Shown: positions 1-7,727, counted from the first letter of the stretch. The stretch: DNA of 11,957 nucleotides from an uncultured Solirubrobacter sp. (GCA_937871635.1 CALMNS010000806.1:1-11957), one strand, 5' to 3'. Made by a program: numbers and translations. Notes: generated by a model from the letters alone, not told the origin.

Positions 1-339
1 GTGCTCGCCGACGCCGTCCGGCGGGCGGCCCGCGGGGAGCTCTCGGGCCGCTACCGGTCGGCGGCCTGCTTCGAGTACCCCAAGCGGCTCGACCGGCCCC
101 CGCCGGCGGAGGACCTGGCCCTGCGGACCGTCCGGCTCGAGTGCCTCGCGGTGTCGTCGCGGGTCCCGCCGAGCGAGCGGACCACCGGCTCGCTCATCGG
201 CCAGCCGTTCCGCGCTCGAGCCGAGTTCGACGCGGGCCGGTACACCTGGTGCAAGATCGTGCAGGTGCCCGGCGAGCTCTCCATCCAGCGCGAGCCGGTG
301 CTCGACATCCCCCCGGCGTGCGGGGGCGCGAACCGATGA
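1..339 (+). CDS. Hypothetical protein, C-terminal part (probably cut by the window edge)
   Basis: The reading frame is open from base 1 and stops with the TGA at 337-339. The GTG at base 1 is unlikely to be the true start, so 112 residues of a protein of unknown total length are visible. I do not recognise the family. The visible part holds a Cys/Arg-rich start (RSAACFEYPKRLDRPP), a central LRTVRLECLAVSS stretch that looks like a beta strand, a conserved-looking SLIGQPFRAR turn and a YTWCKIVQVPGE segment, so a mostly beta, soluble fold is plausible. There is no membrane segment. The stop overlaps the start of the next gene as ATGA (336-339), so the two are probably co-transcribed and translationally coupled. 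Codon use agrees with this frame being the coding one. No function is proposed. Confidence 0.6.
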   Translation: MLADAVRRAARGELSGRYRSAACFEYPKRLDRPPPAEDLALRTVRLECLAVSSRVPPSERTTGSLIGQPFRARAEFDAGRYTWCKIVQVPGELSIQREPVLDIPPACGGANR

Positions 340-917
340 CGGACCCGTACGAGGCCGGGCCGCAGTCGGGCGGCCGACCTCCGGCGCCGGGGCGGCTGGG
401 GCTCGTCCAGGCCTTCGTCAACACGCACTTCGACCTCGTCCACGACCACGGCGCCGACCTCCTGGCCGCCCCGGCGGGGCTCGCGGGGTGGCTCGAGGAG
501 CGCGGCCTCGGGGGCCGGCCGGTGACGCGGGCGGTCCACGGGCGCGCGCTCGCCGTCCGCGAAGGGCTGCGCGCCGTGCTCACCCACCACAACGGCTCGG
601 ATGCCGACTCAGAGGCGATCGCGGCGCTCAGCGTTCTCTCCGGCGGACTGCCGGCCGCCGTCCACGTCGGCGCCGACGGCCGGACCGTCCCGGTGCCGGC
701 CCAGTCCGGCGGCGACGGCGCCCTCGGGCTCGTGCTCGCCGTCGCCCACGAGGCGCAGGCGGCCGGCACGTGGAAGCGGCTCAAGGTGTGTCCCGGTCCG
801 CACTGCGGCTGGGCGTTCTACGACACCTCGCGCAACGCCTCGGGCACCTGGTGCTCGATGCAGGTCTGCGGAGGGCGCGTGAAGGCCCGCGCGTACCGGA
901 CCCGGTCCCGCGCCTGA
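336..917 (+). CDS. CGNR zinc-finger domain protein (ABATE-type), putative transcriptional regulator
   Basis: The product has 193 residues, starting at the ATG that overlaps the previous stop (ATGA). Upstream in-frame starts would run through the preceding gene and were not used. The N-terminal three quarters match the layout of the ABATE domain (putative stress-induced transcription regulator): LVQAFVNTHFDL near residue 23, an RALAVREGLRAVL helix near 70, and a GLVLAVAHEAQAA helix before the zinc finger. The C-terminus is the CGNR zinc finger, with Cys at about 152, 157, 173 and 178 (C-x4-C-x15-C-x4-C), containing the typical FYDTSRN and WCSM motifs and a basic tail. The name-giving CGNR tetrapeptide reads CGGR here, so the Asn is lost but all four Cys remain. 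Proteins of this family are thought to be DNA-binding regulators in actinobacteria, and few targets are known. It is coupled to the unknown gene upstream and lies 19 bases before the VOC gene. Confidence 0.88.
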   Translation: MTDPYEAGPQSGGRPPAPGRLGLVQAFVNTHFDLVHDHGADLLAAPAGLAGWLEERGLGGRPVTRAVHGRALAVREGLRAVLTHHNGSDADSEAIAALSVLSGGLPAAVHVGADGRTVPVPAQSGGDGALGLVLAVAHEAQAAGTWKRLKVCPGPHCGWAFYDTSRNASGTWCSMQVCGGRVKARAYRTRSRA

Positions 918-921
918 TCGC

Positions 922-927
922 CAATAT
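922..927 (+). promoter_or_regulatory. Possible -10 box for a leaderless VOC transcript
   Basis: CAATAT, in the only AT-rich patch of the 19-base gap before the VOC gene, resembles an actinobacterial -10 box (TAnnnT) with one mismatch. A start about 7 bases downstream would fall next to the ATG at 937, giving a leaderless mRNA. This would explain why no Shine-Dalgarno sequence precedes that ATG. No convincing -35 is visible, so the call is weak. Confidence 0.22.
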
Positions 928-936
928 CGTCCGGGC

Positions 937-1668
937 ATGTTCGACCACGTCGGCATCCGCACCGCCGATCGCGCCGCGTCGCAGCGGTTCTACGAGCTGG
1001 TGCTGGGCACCCTCGGGATCGAGCTGACCGCCTCGAAGGACTGGCTGGCGGAGTGGAGCGAGTTCGCGCTGTCGCCGGTCACCCCGGACAAGCCGGCGAC
1101 CCGCGGACTGCACCTCGGCTTCGCCGCGCGGTCGCGCGAGGCGGTCGACGCGTTCTGGCGGGCCGGGATCGAGGCGGGGTATCGCGACGACGGTGCGCCG
1201 GGTCCCCGCCCGCAGTACCGGGCGGACTACTACGGCGGCTTCCTGCTCGATCCCGACGGCAACAGCGTCGAGGCCGTCCACCACGGCGCGGTCGACGAGC
1301 GGAGGGTCATCGACCATCTCTGGATCCGCGTCCGGTCGCTTCCGGCGGCACGGGCGTTCTGGGAGCTGGTCGCCGGCCAGGCCGGCTTCGAGCTGGCCGC
1401 GGCGACCTCCGAGCGCATCCAGTTCCGCGGCGACGGGAGCTCGTTCTCGCTCGTCCCCGGCCCGCCGACGGCCCACCTCCACGTGGCGTTCCCGGCCGCT
1501 GACCGGACCGCGGTGGCCGCGTTCCACCGGACCCTGGTCGCCGCGGGCCATCCCGACAACGGCGGTCCCGGGGAGCGCCCCGAGTACCACCCGGGCTACT
1601 ACGGCGCCTTCGTCTGCGACCCCGACGGCACCAACGTCGAGATGGTCGTCGACGAGCGCGAGCGGTAG
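937..1668 (+). CDS. VOC family protein with two glyoxalase-fold domains
   Basis: The product has 243 residues and is a tandem of two vicinal-oxygen-chelate half-domains. Domain 1 (about 1-125) starts FDHVGIRTADRAASQRFYE and ends DPDGNSVEAVHH. Domain 2 (about 128-243) starts IDHLWIRVRSLPAARAFWE and ends DPDGTNVEMVVD. Each half keeps a usual metal-ligand set of His in the first strand, His in the LHLGF/LHVAF strand and Glu in the last strand (SVEAV, NVEMV), so each could bind a divalent metal. The family covers glyoxalase I, extradiol dioxygenases, fosfomycin-type resistance enzymes and many proteins of unknown substrate. Nothing here fixes the reaction, and the two halves share enough motifs to suggest internal duplication. 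The protein is cytoplasmic with no signal peptide. The gene lies 19 bases after the CGNR gene and converges on ogt with 17 bases between the stops. Confidence 0.88.
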   Translation: MFDHVGIRTADRAASQRFYELVLGTLGIELTASKDWLAEWSEFALSPVTPDKPATRGLHLGFAARSREAVDAFWRAGIEAGYRDDGAPGPRPQYRADYYGGFLLDPDGNSVEAVHHGAVDERRVIDHLWIRVRSLPAARAFWELVAGQAGFELAAATSERIQFRGDGSSFSLVPGPPTAHLHVAFPAADRTAVAAFHRTLVAAGHPDNGGPGERPEYHPGYYGAFVCDPDGTNVEMVVDERER

Positions 1669-1685
1669 GCGCGAGCCGGCCGCCC

Positions 1686-2162
1686 TCAGCCGAGCGGCCG
1701 CACCCCCCGCTCGAGGTCGAGGAGCGCGCGCTTGGTCGGCAGGCCGCCGCCGAAGCCGGTCAGCGCGCCGCTCGCCCCGATCACCCGGTGGCAAGGCAGG
1801 ACGACCGGCAGCGGGTTGCGGCCGTTGGCGGCCCCGACGGCGCGGACGGCGGCGGGGCGGCCGAGCCGGCGGGCGTGCTCGCCGTAGGTCGTCGTCTCCC
1901 CGTATGGGATGTCGGCGAGGGCGAGCCAGACGCTGCGCTGGAACGGCGTCCCGTCACGGACGTCGAGCGGGAGGTCGAAGGCCCGGCGCTCGCCCGCGAA
2001 GTACTCGCCGAGCTGTCGGCGCGCCGCCGTCAGCAGCGGATGCTCGCCGCGGGGCGCGTCGGGCGCCGGAGCCCGCTCGCCGAACCAGACCGCGCGCACT
2101 CCCGCGTCGCCCGCCTCGAGCGTCAGCGGGCCCACCGGGGTCTCCACCACCGTGGACCTCAT
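1686..2162 (-). CDS. ogt: Methylated-DNA--protein-cysteine S-methyltransferase (O6-alkylguanine-DNA alkyltransferase)
   Basis: The product has 158 residues, the usual length for Ogt/MGMT proteins. It repairs O6-alkylguanine by irreversible transfer of the alkyl group to its own cysteine. The active-site motif PCHRV is present with the nucleophile Cys at about residue 124. Also visible are the region before the DNA-binding helix (GTPFQRSVWLALADIPYGET, about 71-90), the Arg-finger helix (RPAAVRAVGAANGRNP, about 102-117) and the C-terminal GFGGGLPTKRALLDLE segment. The N-terminal part is the short variable domain; there is no Ada-type Cys-zinc or AraC domain, so this is a stand-alone repair enzyme and not the adaptive-response regulator. 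The ATG at 2162 is preceded by a GGAAGG-type ribosome binding site at about 8 bases. It lies downstream of the aminotransferase gene on the same strand after an 89-base gap and shows no functional tie to it. Confidence 0.95.
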   Translation of the reverse strand: MRSTVVETPVGPLTLEAGDAGVRAVWFGERAPAPDAPRGEHPLLTAARRQLGEYFAGERRAFDLPLDVRDGTPFQRSVWLALADIPYGETTTYGEHARRLGRPAAVRAVGAANGRNPLPVVLPCHRVIGASGALTGFGGGLPTKRALLDLERGVRPLG

Positions 2163-2251
2163 CGCTCACCTTCCATCCGCCCACTATCCCACGGGGCGGT
2201 GACGGCATCCCGGCGCCGGAGCGCCCTCCCGACGGCGCCCCGCTCGCCGCC

Positions 2252-3562
<1,311 letters not shown>

Positions 3563-3581
3563 CGGGCCTCCGGTCGGTCGT

Positions 3582-3606
3582 GTAGAGATTAGATCACCGT
3601 ATCTAC
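3582..3606 (-). promoter_or_regulatory. Probable extended -10 promoter with overlapping operator before the aminotransferase
   Basis: This AT-rich patch lies in the 65-base gap between the cyclase stop and the aminotransferase start. Read on the minus strand it holds TGA followed by TCTAAT, an extended -10 box (TGn plus 5 of 6 matches to TATAAT), with no clear -35. On the plus strand AGATTAGATCA (3586-3596) matches the gntR promoter palindrome TGATCAGATCA at 9 of 11 positions. GTAGA/TCTAC arms (3582-3586 and 3602-3606) frame it as a further imperfect inverted repeat. A FadR-type repressor bound here would cover the -10 box. The role is inferred from similarity and position only. Confidence 0.5.
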
Positions 3607-3627
3607 TGCCCCGGGCCGCGCGCAAGC

Positions 3628-4788
3628 TCAGCCGACGCCGCACTCGGCGAGCGCGCGCACGATCTCGAGCTCGGTGACGTCGTCGGCGATGACCGTCTCG
3701 CCGACCGAGGCGGGCAGCACGAACCGCAGGCTGCCCGCCCGGATGTGACGGACCTTCTCGGTCGCGGCCACGAGGGCACGGGCGTCCACCGGCGACGGGA
3801 GCCCGGCGCCCGACACCGGGAGCTCGCAGCGGCGCAGCAGGCCGATCAGGTCGTCGACGAACGCGGGGCCGCAGAGCCCGCGTCCGGCGGCGATCCGGGT
3901 CTCGACCACCATCCCGAAGGCGACGGCCTCGCCGTGCAGGACCGTGCCGTAGCCGGCGACCGTCTCGAGCGGGTGGCCGATGGTGTGGCCGAAGTTGAGC
4001 GGCCGGCGGAGGTCGAGCTCGTAGGGATCGCGGGCGATCAGCTCGGTCTTGATCGCCACCGCGGCGCGGACGAGCGCCTGGAGCGCCTCGGGGGTGCCGG
4101 CGAGCAGCGCCTCCGCCTCGCGGTGGAGGAACGCCCAGAGCGGGGTCGAGGCGATCACCGCCTTCTTGACGCACTCCGCCAGCCCCGCGGCGACGTGACG
4201 GCGCGGCAGGGTGCGCAGCGAGGACACGTCGGCGATCACCGCGCGCGGCTGGTGGAACGCCCCGAGGAGGTTCTTCGCTACCCGGTGGTTGACCGCGACC
4301 TTGCCCCCGAGCGCGCCGTCGACCTGGGCCATCAGCGTCGTCGGCACGTTGACGTACGGGAGCCCGCGCATGAAGGCGCTCGCGACCCAGCCGCCCAGGT
4401 CGCAGACCACGCCGCCGCCCAGGTTGAGCACGACGTCGCGGCGACCCACCGGGCTGCGGGCCAGCGCGTCCCACAGCTCGACCGCCCGCGGGAGCGACTT
4501 GCTCGGCTCTCCCGGCGGGACGGTGTGGAGCTGCAGCTCGAGGTCCGCCGTCCGCAGGGCGGTGAGGAGCGGCTCGCCGTGGAGCTCGAGGGCGCGGGCG
4601 TCGGCGATGACGGCCAGGCGCTCGGCCCCCTGCACGGCGTCCAGGACGGCCTCGGCGGTCGCCTCCGGCGACCGCGTCACCGCGATCGAGTAGCGATCGT
4701 CGCGCCGGGCCCGGCCGGCCAGCGGCGCGGTCGGCGCCGGGAGCTCGATGGAGTCGGTGATCCGGTGGAGGTCGGCGGTGGCGCTCAT
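3628..4788 (-). CDS. Sugar-phosphate cyclase, 3-dehydroquinate synthase (AroB) family
   Basis: The product has 386 residues with an extension of about 25 residues before the conserved core. The family uses NAD+ and a divalent metal to cyclise a sugar phosphate, as AroB does with DAHP in the shikimate pathway. Visible motifs are LGGGVVCDLGGWVAS near 123-137, RGLPYVNVPTTLMAQVDGAL near 141-160, GGKVAVN with Lys163, AKN with Asn173, GLAECVK with metal ligand Glu205, LNFGHTIGHPLE with His268 and His272, and LHGEAVAFGM with metal ligand His285. Lys247, Arg261 and Asn265 also sit at the expected spacings. The C-terminal DKK motif of AroB, which helps hold the phosphate, appears here as EKVRH around 344-348. 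Asn265 and His272 argue against 2-epi-5-epi-valiolone synthases as I remember their motif. The gene could be aroB itself, but pairing with an aminotransferase and a GntR regulator instead of aroK/aroC suggests a dedicated paralogue. Confidence 0.82.
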   Translation of the reverse strand: MSATADLHRITDSIELPAPTAPLAGRARRDDRYSIAVTRSPEATAEAVLDAVQGAERLAVIADARALELHGEPLLTALRTADLELQLHTVPPGEPSKSLPRAVELWDALARSPVGRRDVVLNLGGGVVCDLGGWVASAFMRGLPYVNVPTTLMAQVDGALGGKVAVNHRVAKNLLGAFHQPRAVIADVSSLRTLPRRHVAAGLAECVKKAVIASTPLWAFLHREAEALLAGTPEALQALVRAAVAIKTELIARDPYELDLRRPLNFGHTIGHPLETVAGYGTVLHGEAVAFGMVVETRIAAGRGLCGPAFVDDLIGLLRRCELPVSGAGLPSPVDARALVAATEKVRHIRAGSLRFVLPASVGETVIADDVTELEIVRALAECGVG

Positions 4789-4860
4789 GCCCCGGACCCT
4801 CGCGGCAGACCCCGGCGCAGGGCATCCCGCAGATGGACGATCGGTGAGTGGACGAAGGAG

Positions 4861-4884
4861 GCGGACGCCGGGGGAGGCGTCCGC
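4861..4884 (-). terminator. Hairpin directly after gntR, likely terminator
   Basis: A perfect 9-bp inverted repeat (GCGGACGCC at 4861-4869 and GGCGTCCGC at 4876-4884) with a 6-base loop lies directly against the gntR stop codon. There is no uridine tract, which is common for GC-rich actinobacterial terminators. It would end or attenuate transcription between gntR and the cyclase gene, whose start is 72 bases further on. Confidence 0.6.
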
Positions 4885-5550
4885 TCAGCGCACGACCCAG
4901 TCGCCGATCTGGGTGAGCAGCGCGGCGAGCGCCCGCTGCGACGCGGCCGGGTCCTGCGCGCGGACGGCGTCGAGCACCTCGCCGTGTTGGGTGGCGAGCT
5001 TCGAGCGGCGCCGGCGGCTCAGCGCCACGTGGCTCATGACGGCGAGGCCGATGTGCAGGGGGCGGGTCATCTGGCGAAGCGGGCGGTTGCCGCCGGCGGC
5101 CATGATGCCGTCGTGGAAGTCCGCCTGCGCGCGGACCGTCGGCGCCTCGGCCACGTGCCCGGTCAGCCGGTCCGGGCCCCGCAGGGCGGCGAGATGGCGC
5201 TCGAGGGCCTCGAGGTCAGGCGGCCCGGCGCGCTCGGCGGCGAACGCGGCGGCCTCCGGCTCGAGCTTGAGCAGGCACTCGACGATCTCGCGCCGGAGCG
5301 CCGCCCGGTCCGAGCGGGCGACGAGCACCGTGAGGACCTCCTCGTCGAGCAGGTTCCAGCGCTCCTCGGGCAGCAGGCGGGCGCCCGAGCCGTGGCGGAC
5401 GGCGACGACCCGCCGCTCGCTGAGCGCCTGGATGGTGTCCCTCGCCACGCCGCGGCTGATGTCGAAGCGCTCCGCGAGGTCGACCTCGCGCGGCAGCATC
5501 GCTCCCGGCTCGATGCGTCCGGCGGCCGCGTCGTCGAGGAGCTCTCGCAT
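4885..5550 (-). CDS. GntR-family transcriptional regulator, FadR subfamily (FCD domain)
   Basis: The product has 221 residues. The N-terminal winged helix spans about 1-60: IEPGAMLPREVDLAERFDISRG is the classic GntR recognition region, followed by VVAVRHGSGARLL as the wing. The C-terminal all-helical FCD ligand-binding domain covers about 80-215, with FHDGIMAAGGNRPLRQM near 145-161 and QHGEVLDAVRAQDP near 188-201. His146 and His189 fit FCD metal or ligand positions. The Asp usually four residues before the first His is Gln142 here, with an Asp at 144 instead, so metal binding may be altered. The start ATG at 5550 has no strong Shine-Dalgarno, but the frame closes 12 codons upstream and holds no other ATG or GTG. 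FadR-type regulators sense small acids, often sugar acids or keto acids, and usually repress their own neighbourhood. The palindrome in its promoter supports autoregulation, and the linked cyclase/aminotransferase genes are likely targets. Confidence 0.9.
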   Translation of the reverse strand: MRELLDDAAAGRIEPGAMLPREVDLAERFDISRGVARDTIQALSERRVVAVRHGSGARLLPEERWNLLDEEVLTVLVARSDRAALRREIVECLLKLEPEAAAFAAERAGPPDLEALERHLAALRGPDRLTGHVAEAPTVRAQADFHDGIMAAGGNRPLRQMTRPLHIGLAVMSHVALSRRRRSKLATQHGEVLDAVRAQDPAASQRALAALLTQIGDWVVR

Positions 5551-5578
5551 GGGCTGGTGGTAGAGGCGGGCGATCGGG

Positions 5579-5609
5579 TGATCAGATCATCCCTCGACCG
5601 GCGAGTCAA
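5579..5609 (-). promoter_or_regulatory. gntR promoter with palindromic operator
   Basis: On the minus strand TTGACT (5604-5609; 5 of 6 to TTGACA) is followed after exactly 17 bases by TCTGAT (5581-5586; 4 of 6 to TATAAT), with TGA in front as an extended -10. The perfect palindrome TGATC-A-GATCA (5579-5589), with GG/CC further out, covers the -10 box. The length and odd-centre symmetry fit operators of FadR-type GntR proteins. The predicted transcript would start about 24 bases before the ATG at 5550. Repressor binding would block RNA polymerase, giving autoregulation. Confidence 0.6.
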
Positions 5610-5656
5610 CGCCGGTCCGGGGTCCTGGGCCCTTCGTGGACATCTGCCGGGAACCC

Positions 5657-5687
5657 GCTCAACAGAGCTTGAGCAATCGCCTATGCT
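5657..5687 (+). promoter_or_regulatory. Candidate promoter for the response regulator gene
   Basis: TCAACA (5659-5664; 4 of 6 to TTGACA) and TATGCT (5682-5687; fits TAnnnT) are separated by 17 bases in the divergent gap between gntR and the response regulator. A 6-bp inverted repeat, GCTCAA (5657-5662) and TTGAGC (5669-5674), overlaps the -35 side and could be an operator. A start near 5694 would leave an 8-base leader before the TTG at 5703 or a 59-base leader before the ATG at 5754. Confidence 0.4.
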
Positions 5688-5753
5688 GTCGAGCGAGTTC
5701 CCTTGACCAGCGAGACGCCGAGACGCCCAGCGGCATCCCCCGCAGCCTCTCCG

Positions 5754-6392
5754 ATGCGGCGGCCCGTCACCGTGCTCGTCGCAGACCCGCAGCCCCTGTT
5801 CCGCGACGCGATCGCCCGCCTCGTGCGGCAGCGGAGCGAGCTGGCCGTCGTGGCGGAGGTCGCCGGCGGGTGGGAGGCGCTCAGCGCGATCCGCTCGCAC
5901 ACGCCGGCCGTCGCGGTGCTCGACGCCGACCTTCCCGGCCTGTCGGGCGAGCGCGTGGCCCGGGCGGTGCTCCGTGACGGGCTCAGGACGGCGGTGCTCC
6001 TCCTCGCGACGCAGGTCCGCGCCGAGCCCGCCTACCAGGCGCTTGCGGCCGGGGCGCGCGGGTACCTGCCCAAGACCGCGTCGGGAGCCGAGGTGGGGGA
6101 CGCCATCGCCCGCCTGGCGGCGGGCGGGACGGTGATGGCACCGGCCGCCCAGACCGGCGTCGCGCAGGAGATCCGGCTCCGCGACCGGGAGGGGATGCCG
6201 GCCCTCTCCCCCCGCGAGCGCCAGGTCCTCGAGGGGATCTCGGCCGGTCGCACCGCGCGGGAGATCGGGCGGGAGCTCCACCTCGGGACCGCCACCGTCA
6301 AGACGCACATGCTGCACCTCTACGAGAAGCTCGAGGTGTCCGAGCGGGCCGCGGCGGTGGCGCAGGCCATGCGCCGGGGCCTGCTCGAGTAG
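5754..6392 (+). CDS. NarL/FixJ-type response regulator with LuxR HTH, atypical receiver
   Basis: The product has 212 residues from the ATG at 5754, where the receiver fold begins directly (MRRPVTVLVADPQPLFRD). A TTG at 5703 in the same frame would add 17 low-complexity residues and cannot be excluded, because neither start has a clear ribosome binding site. The receiver domain spans about 4-120. Phospho-acceptor Asp57 (VLDADLPG), Thr86 and Lys107 (YLPKT) are present. The acidic pair at the end of the first strand, normally DD or ED, is reduced to Asp11 followed by Pro-Gln, which may weaken Mg2+ binding or make phosphorylation atypical. The LuxR/GerE helix-turn-helix spans about 150-210: LSPRERQVLEGISAGRTAREIGRELHLGTATVKTHM, ending ERAAAVAQAMRRGLLE. 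No histidine kinase is encoded in the window, so its partner is elsewhere or absent. Targets are unknown. Confidence 0.9.
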   Translation: MRRPVTVLVADPQPLFRDAIARLVRQRSELAVVAEVAGGWEALSAIRSHTPAVAVLDADLPGLSGERVARAVLRDGLRTAVLLLATQVRAEPAYQALAAGARGYLPKTASGAEVGDAIARLAAGGTVMAPAAQTGVAQEIRLRDREGMPALSPRERQVLEGISAGRTAREIGRELHLGTATVKTHMLHLYEKLEVSERAAAVAQAMRRGLLE

Positions 6393-6464
6393 CTGCCGAT
6401 CTCCCTCGTTCCGTGAGGTATTGGCTCTAGACCGTTTGGCCCAGCTGGCTGAGCATGGCCGGCC

Positions 6465-6686
6465 GTGGAGGCGAAGCACCAGTTCGGCGCGAACCTCCGC
6501 GGCCTGCGCACCGCCGCCGGCTTGTCGCAGCAGGAGCTCGGCGACCGGGCCAGCCTCCACATGACCGAGATCTCGCGGCTCGAGCGGGGCATGCGCGACC
6601 CGCGGCTCCAGACGATCACCCGGCTCGCGACGGCGCTCGGGCTGCCGGCCGGCGCGCTGCTCGAGGGCATCGGGGCGCCCAGCTAA
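6465..6686 (+). CDS. Small XRE-family helix-turn-helix protein
   Basis: The product has 73 residues and is essentially a single Cro/C1-type HTH domain. NLRGLRTAAGLSQQELGDRASLHMTEISRLERGMRDP covers the helix-turn-helix with the typical Gln-Gln-Glu, Ser-Arg-Glu-Arg-Gly and Asp-Pro features. LQTITRLATALGLPAGALLEGI closes the five-helix bundle. The start is GTG at 6465, because there is no in-frame ATG earlier and the domain begins almost at once. The ribosome binding site is poor. There is no effector or dimerisation extension, so it is a minimal DNA-binding protein, possibly autoregulatory. It follows the response regulator on the same strand after 72 bases and may share its transcript. No toxin-like partner lies next to it, which argues against an antitoxin role. 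Targets are unknown. Confidence 0.85.
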   Translation: MEAKHQFGANLRGLRTAAGLSQQELGDRASLHMTEISRLERGMRDPRLQTITRLATALGLPAGALLEGIGAPS

Positions 6687-6884
6687 GTCGACCGGCCTGC
6701 ATCAGCCGGGGCGAGACACCCGTAGGACTATCCGCTTCTGGCGTCTAGGCGTCCTTGACGGACGTTCGCGACCGGTCGATTCCCGCCCTGGCCGGTCCTC
6801 GCCGGGGTCCGTGCGTTGCGTGCGGACGGCCCGGACGATCGCTCTCGACCGATTCCTTTGTGAGCGGTGCGGGGTCTATCTCCC
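6687..6884. other. Gap of 198 bases with one hairpin (6802-6834)
   Basis: No coding frame here looks real. The clearest structure is a hairpin of CCGGG GTCCG (6802-6811) and CGGAC gg CCCGG (6823-6834), with an 11-base loop and a two-base bulge. It could terminate XRE-gene transcripts or act in the esterase leader. CGTCC/GGACG around TTGAC (6750-6764) is a smaller hairpin that contains a -35-like TTGACG (6755-6760) with no matching -10. I see no tRNA, repeat or mobile-element end. Confidence 0.35.
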
Positions 6885-7727
6885 ATGGCGACGACCTCTG
6901 ACCCCAACCGCGTCCACTGGGAGGCGACCGCGCGCGGTGAGCCGACCGACTGGGCGGGGCTCGCAACCGAGCCCGACGGCATAACCGAGGAGTGGATCGA
7001 CGATCCTGCCGGGCTCTGGCTGCGACCGGCGGACGCCATCGCGGGGCCCGTGGTCCTGGCCATTCACGGCGGCGGCTTCGTGAGCGGCTCGGCCGCGACG
7101 CATCGCCGGATGTTCGGCCACCTGGCCCGTGCGTCCGGCCTGCCGATCTTCGTGGTGGAGTACGGGCTGGTGCCCGAGCATGTGTTTCCCAGCCAGCTCG
7201 ACACCGTGACGACGGCCTACCACTGGCTGCTCGCCGGCGGCACGCCGCGTGTCGCGGTGACGGGCGATTCGTGTGGGGCTGGGTTGGCCGTGGCGCTCGC
7301 CCTGCGTGCGCGGGACACGAGACTCACGCCTCCGGCGTCGCTGCTGCTGCTCTCCGCGTGGGCCGACCTGGAAGCCACTGGCGACGCGTACGACAGCGGC
7401 AGCGACCCGTTCTTCTCCCGGGAGGTGGTGCGCGCGCTCGGCGCGGGGTACCTGGCCGGCGCTGACCCGCGTGATCCTCTTGCGGCACCCGTGTATGCCG
7501 ATGTGCACGCGTTGCCTGCGACCTATCTGCAAGTCGGTGGCGAGGAGTCGCTGCTCGACGACAGCAGGCAGCTGGCGGATCGGATGCGCGACGCCGGCGT
7601 GGACGCGCGCCTCGATGAGTTCCCCGGCGAGTTGCACACGTTCCAAATGGCCGCCGGCCGCACGTGCGTGGCGGACGATGCAATCGCGAGAGGTGCGTCA
7701 TGGCTGCGAACCACGCTGATGTCGTGA
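6885..7727 (+). CDS. Alpha/beta hydrolase, hormone-sensitive-lipase-like esterase (family IV)
   Basis: The product has 280 residues from the ATG at 6885. A GTG at 6867 in frame would add six residues and is less likely. Family IV features are the oxyanion motif HGGGF (61-65), the nucleophile elbow GDSCG with Ser129, and catalytic His251 in GELHTFQM. The acid usually appears as D in the VGxDxxLLDD segment. Here VGGEESLLDD places Glu220 at that position, so the triad is probably Ser-Glu-His. Family members hydrolyse short-chain acyl esters or act on small acylated metabolites; the substrate is not predictable here. There is no signal peptide, so the protein is cytoplasmic. The 3' end overlaps the following sigma-factor gene by 28 bases, implying co-transcription. 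Codon use appears slightly less extreme in GC than in the genes to the left (impression, not computed). Confidence 0.9.
   Translation: MATTSDPNRVHWEATARGEPTDWAGLATEPDGITEEWIDDPAGLWLRPADAIAGPVVLAIHGGGFVSGSAATHRRMFGHLARASGLPIFVVEYGLVPEHVFPSQLDTVTTAYHWLLAGGTPRVAVTGDSCGAGLAVALALRARDTRLTPPASLLLLSAWADLEATGDAYDSGSDPFFSREVVRALGAGYLAGADPRDPLAAPVYADVHALPATYLQVGGEESLLDDSRQLADRMRDAGVDARLDEFPGELHTFQMAAGRTCVADDAIARGASWLRTTLMS

Noticed and set aside
6755..6800. Possible tRNA remnant suggested by a GGTCGATTCCCGCC T-arm-like string
   Set aside because: The T-loop lacks the TTCGA core, and no acceptor, D or anticodon stem can be drawn around it.
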